From assembly GCF_017315945.1 (NCBI RefSeq), contig NZ_JAFLWI010000015.1, positions 1-64,000 on the forward strand: a stretch of 64,000 nucleotides of DNA. The letters are read 5' to 3'. The translations under genes and the position numbers were made by a program. The DNA is from Candidatus Enterococcus courvalinii (GTDB taxonomy: Bacteria; Bacillota; Bacilli; Lactobacillales; Enterococcaceae). Within the stretch, counting starts at the first letter, position 1; each line of letters starts with the position of its first letter. The notes under the pieces were generated by a model, which saw only the letters and a list, made by a program, of their open reading frames with translations, did no database searches and had not been told where the DNA came from. This document shows positions 57,493-64,000 of this stretch, piece by piece.

Positions 57493-57521
57493 GAGTAAAT
57501 TAGAATAGGGGGTAGACATAG

Positions 57522-57824
57522 ATGGATTCTCTAACCAAAGAATTCGCTGTTCACGTGTTAAAAGAAGATGCAAATCGGATTAAACGATTGATTCGTAATC
57601 AAAAAAACAGTCTGTGTATTTCACAATGTAAAGCATTTGAGGAAGTGGTTGATACGCAGATGTATGGTTTTTCTCAGCAAGTTAGCTTTGCTATTCGTGT
57701 AGGAATCATTGAAAAAGACGAAGGACAGTTAATTTTGAGTGAACTAGAGCGTGAACTGAATCAGTTATATAATGATGTTTATCAGGAAAACTATGAAAAA
57801 AATGAAAGTGGCAGGGAGGAATAA
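57522..57824 (+). CDS. ylaN: YlaN/UPF0358 family protein
   Basis: The 100-residue helical protein contains LKEDANRIKRLIRNQKNSLCISQCKAFEEVVDTQMYG and MYGFSQQVSFAIRVGI, characteristic of YlaN. In B. subtilis ylaN lies beside ftsW as here, and the family has been tied to iron homeostasis through Fur. AGGGGGTAGAC precedes the ATG; ftsW starts 2 bp after its stop. Confidence 0.93.
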   Translation: MDSLTKEFAVHVLKEDANRIKRLIRNQKNSLCISQCKAFEEVVDTQMYGFSQQVSFAIRVGIIEKDEGQLILSELERELNQLYNDVYQENYEKNESGREE

Positions 57825-57826
57825 AC

Positions 57827-58993
57827 TTGCCTAAAAAAGTAAAAAAACGGCATTTAATGGACTATACGATTTTAATTCCCTATTTGATTTTGTGCGCACT
57901 AGGCTTAATTATGGTCTATAGTTCTACTTCATATTTATTATTAGAAAATGGTCAAAATCCCATGTCGTCAGTGATCAACCAGAGCGTCTTTTGGGTATTG
58001 AGTTTAGTGGCAATTGCACTTTTATATAAGATGAAGACCGATGTTTTGAAAAATCAGCGTCTTATTATGATTGCTTTCGTTGTTTTAGGTCTCTTGTTAA
58101 TCATCGTGCTATTTTTTGGGAAAGAAGTAAATGGAGCCAAAGGTTGGCTAACAATTGCAGGCTTTTCCATTCAGCCAGCTGAGTATTTAAAAATCATTGC
58201 CATTTGGTATTTGTCATTGACGTTGGCAAATCGTCAAAATGGTGTGCAAAAAGATTTTGTTGGCTCAATCAAACGACCTTTAGCATTGGTTCTTGGTCTG
58301 ACAGTGATTGTCGCAATCTTACCTGACTTTGGGAATGCAACAGTTATCTTCTTGATTGTTCTAGTTATGCTTTTAGCAAGCGGTGTGAACTATTACTATA
58401 CTTGGATTGTGGGAATTGGTGGAATCGGCTTAAGTATCTTCGTTATTTGGCTGATGAATGTCACCCATGGGAAAATTTTACCAGCACGTTTGCAATATAT
58501 TTATAGTCGGTTCTCGATTTTTCAAAATCCATTTGCTGATGAACTTGATAAAGGACATCAGATGGTCAATGGTTACTATGCGATTTTCAACGGCGGTTTA
58601 TTTGGCCGAGGTTTAGGGAATAGTATTCAGAAAAAAGGATTCTTACAAGAAGCGCAAACAGACTTTATTTTTGCTATCGTTGTAGAAGAACTTGGGTTGA
58701 TTATGGCAGTCTTGATTTTAGCTTTGCTCTTTTTCATGATTGCGCGCATTATTCTAGTTGGAATTCGCTCAAGTGATCCATTTAACTCATTGTTATGTAT
58801 TGGAATTGGTGGAATGTTTTTAATCCAAGTATTTATCAATTTGGGTGGAATTACTGGTGTTATTCCTTTAACTGGGATTACTTTCCCATTTTTAAGTCAG
58901 GGAGGATCAAGTTTATTGATGCTCTCGGTGTGTGTCGGATTTGTACTTAATATTAGTGCAGATGAAAAACGGAAGAGTCTAGGATTATACTAA
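57827..58993 (+). CDS. ftsW: FtsW/RodA/SpoVE-family lipid II polymerase
   Basis: This SEDS-family peptidoglycan glycosyltransferase probably acts in septal wall synthesis. The 388-residue protein has about 10 membrane segments. Conserved features include MVYSSTSY near the N-terminus, NGAKGWLTIAGFSIQPAEYLKI, the extracellular loop with GGLFGRGLGNSIQKKGFLQEAQTDFIFA, and the C-terminal GGITGVIPLTGITFPFLSQGGSSLL. The start is TTG with GGGAGGAAT. The ylaN-ftsW-pyc order matches Bacillus. Confidence 0.95.
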   Translation: MPKKVKKRHLMDYTILIPYLILCALGLIMVYSSTSYLLLENGQNPMSSVINQSVFWVLSLVAIALLYKMKTDVLKNQRLIMIAFVVLGLLLIIVLFFGKEVNGAKGWLTIAGFSIQPAEYLKIIAIWYLSLTLANRQNGVQKDFVGSIKRPLALVLGLTVIVAILPDFGNATVIFLIVLVMLLASGVNYYYTWIVGIGGIGLSIFVIWLMNVTHGKILPARLQYIYSRFSIFQNPFADELDKGHQMVNGYYAIFNGGLFGRGLGNSIQKKGFLQEAQTDFIFAIVVEELGLIMAVLILALLFFMIARIILVGIRSSDPFNSLLCIGIGGMFLIQVFINLGGITGVIPLTGITFPFLSQGGSSLLMLSVCVGFVLNISADEKRKSLGLY

Positions 58994-59014
58994 AAAAGAT
59001 GTAGGAGTGGTTCG

Positions 59015-62000
59015 ATGAAAAAGGTTTTAGTTGCTAACCGTGGAGAGATTGCCGTGCGAGTATTTCGTGCTTGTACAGAATTAGGAATTAAAACTGTTGG
59101 GATCTACGCACAAGAAGATGAATATTCTGTCCATCGCTTTAAAGCAGATGAAGCTTATTTAGTTGGTAAAGGAAAAAAACCAATTGATGCGTATCTTGAT
59201 ATTGAAGGAATCATTGAAATTGCGAAAGAATGTGGTGCGGATGCCATTCATCCTGGGTATGGCTTGTTATCGGAAAATTTGAGTTTTGCTCGACGCTGTG
59301 AAGAAGAGGGCATTATTTTTGTGGGCCCTAAGCTTCATCATTTAGATATTTTTGGTGACAAGATAAAAGCGAAAACAGCCGCAATCGAAGCAGGGATTGC
59401 TTCAATCCCTGGAACTGATGGACCAGTCGCAACTGTTGAAGAGGCGTTACGATTTGCAGACACTTATGGTTATCCAATCATGATTAAAGCTGCTCTTGGT
59501 GGTGGTGGACGTGGCATGCGCGTGGCTTATGATGAAAAAAGTGCTCGTGAAGGCTATGAACGTGCCAAAAGTGAAGCAAAAGCTGCTTTTGGTAGTGATG
59601 AGGTTTACGCAGAAAAATATATTGGTAATCCCAAACATATTGAAGTTCAAATTTTAGGGGACACTCATGGAAATGTGATTCATCTTTTTGAACGTGATTG
59701 CTCTGTTCAACGCCGTCATCAAAAAGTCGTTGAAGTTGCTCCATGTGTATCTTTAAGCGAAGAACAGCGCCAAAAAATTTGTGAAGCAGCCGTTCAGTTA
59801 ATGAAACATGTTGGATATGTAAATGCAGGAACTGTTGAGTTTTTAGTAGAGGGAGATAACTTCTACTTTATTGAAGTCAATCCACGTGTCCAAGTGGAAC
59901 ACACGATTACCGAAATGATTACTGACGTAGATATTGTGACTACCCAGCTGTTGATTGCACAAGGAAAAGATCTCCATAAAGAAATTGGGCTGCCACAACA
60001 AAAAGATCTTCAATTGAATGGTTCAGCTATCCAGTGCCGAATCACAACGGAAGATCCGTTAAACCACTTTTTACCAGATACAGGAAAGATTGATACCTAT
60101 CGGTCACCGGGTGGATTTGGTGTTCGTTTAGATGTCGGTAACGCGTATGCTGGTTATGTGGTGACACCTTACTTCGATTCATTGCTAGTAAAAGTGTGTA
60201 CCCATGCGGCGGATTTTGATACAGCAATCCAAAAAATGGAACGTTGTCTGAAAGAATTTAGAATTCGCGGGGTTAAAACGAATATTCCATTTATGCTGAA
60301 TGTGATTACTCACCCTGAATTTCAATCAGGTCATGCAAAAACGACGTTCATTGATAATACACCTCAGTTATTTGAATTTCCACGTTTACGTGACAGAGGA
60401 AATAAAACTATGAAATATATTGGCGAAATCACCATAAATGGATTCCCCGGAATCGAAAAACTGGAAAAACCATTTTATGATGAACCAAGAATACCAACTT
60501 CATTGGACCTACGTGAAAACTACGTGACAGCCAAAAATGTTTTAGATGACAAAGGTGCGGATGCTCTAGTTGATTGGATCACGAATCAAGAGAACCTTCT
60601 GTTAACAGATACAACGTTTAGGGATGCTCATCAAAGTTTGTTAGCTACGCGTGTAAGAACCCAAGAATTCAAGAAAATTGCTCGCTTAACTGGTGAGGCG
60701 CTACCTGAATTATTCTCAAGTGAGATGTGGGGTGGTGCAACCTTTGATGTTGCTTATCGTTTCTTAAACGAAGATCCATGGCAACGACTTAGAAAAATCC
60801 GTGCATTGATGCCCAATACGTTGTTACAAATGCTTTTTAGAGGATCAAATGCAGTTGGTTATTCTAACTATCCTGATAACGTTCTAGTGGAGTTTGTCCA
60901 AGAAGCAGCAGCACAAGGGATTGATGTTTTCCGTATTTTTGATAGCTTGAACTGGACACCACAAATGGAAAAAAGCATCCAAGCAGTTCGTGATGCAGGA
61001 AAAGTGGCTGAGGCAGCGATTTGTTATACTGGTGATATCAATGATCCAAGTCGTGCAAAATATAACGTGCAATACTACAAAGACATGGCGAAAGAGTTAG
61101 AGCAACTAGGTGCTCATATTATTGCAATCAAAGATATGGCGGGGTTGTTAAAACCGCAAGCAGCTTATCGCTTAATTAGTGAATTAAAAGCAACAACAGA
61201 CTTACCAATCCATTTGCATACACATGATACTAGCGGAAACGGCATCATTACTTATTCTGCTGCTTCAAAAGCAGGTGTGGACATCGTGGATGTGGCAATG
61301 AGTGCAATGAGTGGTAACACGAGTCAACCAAGCATGAGTAGTTTGTATTATGCTTTGGTAAACGGTCCGCGTTTACCAGAAATCAACATTGAACATGCCC
61401 AAGAATTGAATCACTATTGGGAAGATGTCAGAATGTACTATAAACCTTTTGAGAATGGATTGAATGCTCCTGAAACAGAGGTTTATATGCATGAAATGCC
61501 GGGTGGACAATATTCAAATCTTCAACAACAAGCAAAAGCTGTTGGTCTTGGTCATCGTTGGGATGAAATCAAGAAAATGTATCATACAGTTAACTTGATG
61601 TTTGGTGACATCGTAAAAGTGACTCCTTCTTCTAAAGTAGTAGGAGACATGGCATTATTTATGGTTCAAAATGATTTAACGGAAGAAGCTATTTATGAAA
61701 ATGGTGAAAACTTAAGTTTCCCTGAGTCAGTCGTAACATTCTTCCAAGGAGAACTTGGCCAACCGGTTGGTGGATTCCCAGAGAAATTGCAAGCAATCAT
61801 CTTGAAAGGTCGTCCGGCATTTACGAAGCGTCCAGGATTATTAGCTGAACCAATTGATTTCGAAAAAGTAAAAGCAGAGTTGGCAGAAAAAATCGGGTAT
61901 ACTCCTCGTAAAGATGAAGTGTTGAGCTACTTGATGTATCCACAAGTCTTTTTAGATTATCAAACGTCTTACAACCAATTTGGGGATGTTACATTGTTGG

Positions 62001-62443
62001 ATACACCGACATTCTTCCAAGGTATTCGATTGGGCGAAACAGTGAATGTTCAAATTGAGCGTGGAAAAATTTTGATTATTCGTCTCGATGAAATTGGTGA
62101 ACCTGATATTGATGGAAACCGAGTATTGTTCTTCAACTTGAATGGACAACGTCGTGAGATTCTAGTCAAAGACAATTCAATTGTCAGTTCAGTTCAAACG
62201 AAACGTCGTGCTGAACCAACGAATAAAGAGCAAATCGGGGCAACGATGTCTGGATCAGTTTTAGAAGTGTTGGTGAAAAAAGGAGACGTAGTCAAAAAAG
62301 GTGATACGTTATTGATTACAGAAGCAATGAAGATGGAAACAACGATTGAAGCACGCTTTGACGGTAAAGTCGAACATGTTTACGTAAGTGCTGGTGAAGT
62401 CATCAATTCAGGTGATTTATTAATCGAAGTGACCGAAAAATAA
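59015..62443 (+). CDS. pyc: pyruvate carboxylase
   Basis: The enzyme makes oxaloacetate from pyruvate, bicarbonate and ATP, supplying aspartate among others for purine synthesis. The 1142-residue single chain has a biotin carboxylase domain (about 1-450; KAALGGGGRGMRV, EVNPRVQVEHTITE). A carboxyltransferase domain with metal site follows (about 530-800; TDTTFRDAHQSLLATRVRT, HLHTHDTSGNG), then a PC tetramerisation domain and a C-terminal biotinyl domain with EAMKMET and biotin on about K1106. TGTAGGAGTGG precedes the ATG. Confidence 0.97.
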   Translation: MKKVLVANRGEIAVRVFRACTELGIKTVGIYAQEDEYSVHRFKADEAYLVGKGKKPIDAYLDIEGIIEIAKECGADAIHPGYGLLSENLSFARRCEEEGIIFVGPKLHHLDIFGDKIKAKTAAIEAGIASIPGTDGPVATVEEALRFADTYGYPIMIKAALGGGGRGMRVAYDEKSAREGYERAKSEAKAAFGSDEVYAEKYIGNPKHIEVQILGDTHGNVIHLFERDCSVQRRHQKVVEVAPCVSLSEEQRQKICEAAVQLMKHVGYVNAGTVEFLVEGDNFYFIEVNPRVQVEHTITEMITDVDIVTTQLLIAQGKDLHKEIGLPQQKDLQLNGSAIQCRITTEDPLNHFLPDTGKIDTYRSPGGFGVRLDVGNAYAGYVVTPYFDSLLVKVCTHAADFDTAIQKMERCLKEFRIRGVKTNIPFMLNVITHPEFQSGHAKTTFIDNTPQLFEFPRLRDRGNKTMKYIGEITINGFPGIEKLEKPFYDEPRIPTSLDLRENYVTAKNVLDDKGADALVDWITNQENLLLTDTTFRDAHQSLLATRVRTQEFKKIARLTGEALPELFSSEMWGGATFDVAYRFLNEDPWQRLRKIRALMPNTLLQMLFRGSNAVGYSNYPDNVLVEFVQEAAAQGIDVFRIFDSLNWTPQMEKSIQAVRDAGKVAEAAICYTGDINDPSRAKYNVQYYKDMAKELEQLGAHIIAIKDMAGLLKPQAAYRLISELKATTDLPIHLHTHDTSGNGIITYSAASKAGVDIVDVAMSAMSGNTSQPSMSSLYYALVNGPRLPEINIEHAQELNHYWEDVRMYYKPFENGLNAPETEVYMHEMPGGQYSNLQQQAKAVGLGHRWDEIKKMYHTVNLMFGDIVKVTPSSKVVGDMALFMVQNDLTEEAIYENGENLSFPESVVTFFQGELGQPVGGFPEKLQAIILKGRPAFTKRPGLLAEPIDFEKVKAELAEKIGYTPRKDEVLSYLMYPQVFLDYQTSYNQFGDVTLLDTPTFFQGIRLGETVNVQIERGKILIIRLDEIGEPDIDGNRVLFFNLNGQRREILVKDNSIVSSVQTKRRAEPTNKEQIGATMSGSVLEVLVKKGDVVKKGDTLLITEAMKMETTIEARFDGKVEHVYVSAGEVINSGDLLIEVTEK

Positions 62444-62469
62444 ATTTGGCGAAGGGTGGAACTAAAAAA

Positions 62470-63597
62470 GTGAAAAGAGTAGGATTGTTTACTGCCATCT
62501 TTTTTCTGGTAGTTGTGGCATTTTACATGGAACCTGTTTTCTTTCCACCTAAGACAGAAATCAAAAATGATCGAACCCAACAAATAGAAGAAAATCAAAT
62601 GACAACGTGGAAATATCAGGAGCTTCAAGCAACCGGTTTTTCCACGTACATAGACCAACCGGTTAGCAAACTTGAAGCGGATTTTGGCCGTGCATATGAT
62701 CGACTAGCCAGTGGATTTGGTTTTGAAATCAGATATTATCAAGATGCCAAAAGACAGCTTCTCTTGGAAGCGAATGTTCAAGAGGACAAGGTGAAAACTA
62801 TTAAAGTGCTAAATAGTGCAAACGAACAGATTGCGCCATTTTCTTTCGGAATGACGATGCAAGATTTAACAGCTTTTACAACTATTTATACGAATTTTAC
62901 ATTTGATTATCAAAAAGAAGAAATCGGGATCGAATTGATGGAAGAAGACATGAACTATCGCCCCTTGATTGCCTTTGATAATGATACTTTTGCGATTATG
63001 TTTTTTGATCAAACAACAAATGGTCTGTTTGCAGTAACTTATTTGGATAAAGAAAGCTTGCTGAAGCTACTTCCTTATCAAGTTTTTGGTGACAATTTAC
63101 CAACCTATCAACTAGATAAAGAAGCAGACTGGGATAAAATCAATCGGGTAAAAGAACAAAAGGGAGTAGATTTGCTTAATCAATTAAGAGAAGAAGATTA
63201 TTTACCTGCTTACCAGCAGAAATCACTTTTCGAAGAGAAAGCAAAACATGTTTTATCAAGTTTCTTGACTAAACCAGAAGATTATTTAGCACAAGAACGG
63301 TTGGAGGAATGGCAAACAGCAGCAGCTTCTTCTAAAATAATGAAACGCTTCTCTTTGACTAGCGATGAATTGATCGATATTTTAGAAAAAAATCAGTTGA
63401 AACAAACGACTGGCTTGTTTACACACCCGATGATTGACCCGACATTTTCTTTTTTGCAGTGGTACAGTGATCCCTACACGCATGAACGTTTTATGAGTGA
63501 ATCTGCTGATACGTTAGCGATTGCCTTTTCAAAAGAAAATGTGTTAGTCTTATTGCAAGAAGAGCAGGAAGAAAGTAGTGATAGCAGTGATCATTAA
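62470..63597 (+). CDS. membrane-anchored protein with CAP-associated N-terminal domain (YlbC-like, C-terminus atypical)
   Basis: The product is about 375 residues with an N-terminal membrane anchor (about 4-22), then a domain resembling the CAP-associated region of YlbC (QPVSKLEADFGRAYDRLASGFGFEIRYYQ; FSFGMTMQDLTAFTTIYTNFTFDY). The C-terminal half is helical, and I see no clear SCP/CAP motif such as the conserved His and GHR segments of YlbC. The GTG at 62470 has GAAGGGTGG 10 nt upstream; a TTG at 62446 is less well placed. Its place between pyc and ylbF matches the Bacillus yla/ylb region. Confidence 0.72.
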   Translation: MKRVGLFTAIFFLVVVAFYMEPVFFPPKTEIKNDRTQQIEENQMTTWKYQELQATGFSTYIDQPVSKLEADFGRAYDRLASGFGFEIRYYQDAKRQLLLEANVQEDKVKTIKVLNSANEQIAPFSFGMTMQDLTAFTTIYTNFTFDYQKEEIGIELMEEDMNYRPLIAFDNDTFAIMFFDQTTNGLFAVTYLDKESLLKLLPYQVFGDNLPTYQLDKEADWDKINRVKEQKGVDLLNQLREEDYLPAYQQKSLFEEKAKHVLSSFLTKPEDYLAQERLEEWQTAAASSKIMKRFSLTSDELIDILEKNQLKQTTGLFTHPMIDPTFSFLQWYSDPYTHERFMSESADTLAIAFSKENVLVLLQEEQEESSDSSDH

Positions 63598-64000
63598 TGA
63601 AGAGTTATTTTGCTTAGAAGATCAGTGTAACCAATTGGTTCAGCGCATTCGTGAAAGTGAAACATTTCGTGCATATCTTACAAGCAAACAAGACATGAAT
63701 CACTCTGACGAAGTCAAGGAGCTAAAAAAAGATTTTTTAGCGAAAAAAGCTAGCTTTGAACAAATTGCTGATTATGGGAAATACGCACCTGATTTTCGAG
63801 AAAAGCAACGTGCAGTTAGAGCGGCAAAAAGAAAACTAGACTTAACGGATGAAGTATCAGAATTTCGGGTAAATGAAACGCAATTACAAGGAATCTTGGA
63901 TGAGATAGGACAACATCTTGCAAGTGGGATTTCCAGTGAAATCAAAATTGATGCAGGTAGTCCGTTTTTTGAAACAAGTAAACATGCTGGATGTGGAGGA
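63578..64000 (+). CDS. ylbF: YlbF/RicF-family regulator (partial, cut by window end)
   Basis: The 141 visible residues (no stop before the window end) are helical and match YlbF: ESETFRAYLTSKQDM, FEQIADYGKYAPDFREKQRAVRAAKRKLDL and LQGILDEIGQHLASGISSEIKI. The last bases encode HAGCGG, the start of the cysteine-rich tail that in Bacillus YlbF (RicF) ligates an Fe-S cluster in the Ric complex. The Ric complex promotes RNase Y-dependent mRNA processing. The GTG at 63578, with AGGAAGAAAG upstream, overlaps the previous gene by 20 bp; GTG at 63587 is an alternative. Confidence 0.85.
   Translation, partial: MIAVIINEELFCLEDQCNQLVQRIRESETFRAYLTSKQDMNHSDEVKELKKDFLAKKASFEQIADYGKYAPDFREKQRAVRAAKRKLDLTDEVSEFRVNETQLQGILDEIGQHLASGISSEIKIDAGSPFFETSKHAGCGG

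Overview
The window is a 64-kb piece of a low-GC Firmicute chromosome, most likely an Enterococcus. It carries an ordered pur cluster beside xpt-pbuX, a pdhABCD operon whose E2 has two lipoyl domains, LacABCD tagatose-6-phosphate genes, Gat-type and fructose-type PTS genes, and the Bacillus-like ylaN-ftsW-pyc-ylbC-ylbF order. GTG and TTG starts preceded by strong Shine-Dalgarno sequences are frequent. The species cannot be fixed from sequence reading alone. There is no insertion sequence, prophage, CRISPR array or rRNA, so this is mostly core genome with a few accessory-looking patches.

Layout. 0-10 kb: a tRNA-Leu(GAG) and a tRNA-Leu fragment, an AlaA-like aminotransferase, an XRE-TPR regulator, nagA, a secreted nuclease coupled to a small unknown gene, a YuaF-flotillin pair, two divergent ArAE-family membrane proteins and a Gfo/Idh/MocA oxidoreductase. 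10-13 kb: a four-gene run with two cell-wall enzymes (VanY-like peptidase and GH73 glucosaminidase). 13-31.4 kb: purine metabolism, with riboswitch-controlled xpt-pbuX, purEKB, purCSQLFMNHD (all steps from PRPP to IMP) and, after an aldo/keto reductase, guaC. 31.5-34.2 kb: UDP-GlcNAc 2-epimerase and a MocR-type regulator. 34.6-39.8 kb: pyruvate dehydrogenase behind a Rex-like operator. 39.9-51.5 kb: a sugar locus with two DeoR regulators, a Gat-type PTS with a duplicated EIIB, lacABCD, and a fructose-type EIIBCA with its own PRD regulator. 51.5-64 kb: a possible small RNA, an HTH remnant, a UPF0223 gene and an inositol-phosphatase gene, typA, recQ, ylaN, ftsW, pyc, a ylbC-like gene and a ylbF gene cut by the window end.

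How the parts work together. The purine genes share CGAAC (PurR-type) boxes; at purE and purC the box lies 66-67 bp before an almost identical -10 element, which is the spacing of PurR activation in Lactococcus rather than of simple repression. The sugar locus feeds galactose-6-P/tagatose-6-P, and possibly tagatose-1-P, into LacD. Its Gat-type PTS promoter is covered by a near-perfect cre site and repeated AAATGTTT boxes.

The observations most worth checking are: a MocR regulator whose PLP-binding Lys and Arg have exchanged places; a PurF that keeps three of four Fe-S cysteines; three 21-bp-phased repeats before the flotillin operon; four GAACATT boxes before guaC; the tandem EIIB duplication; and the nuclease with its translationally coupled partner. 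I found no single large undescribed defence or mobile system. All functional calls rest on motif recognition by eye; no database search was run.
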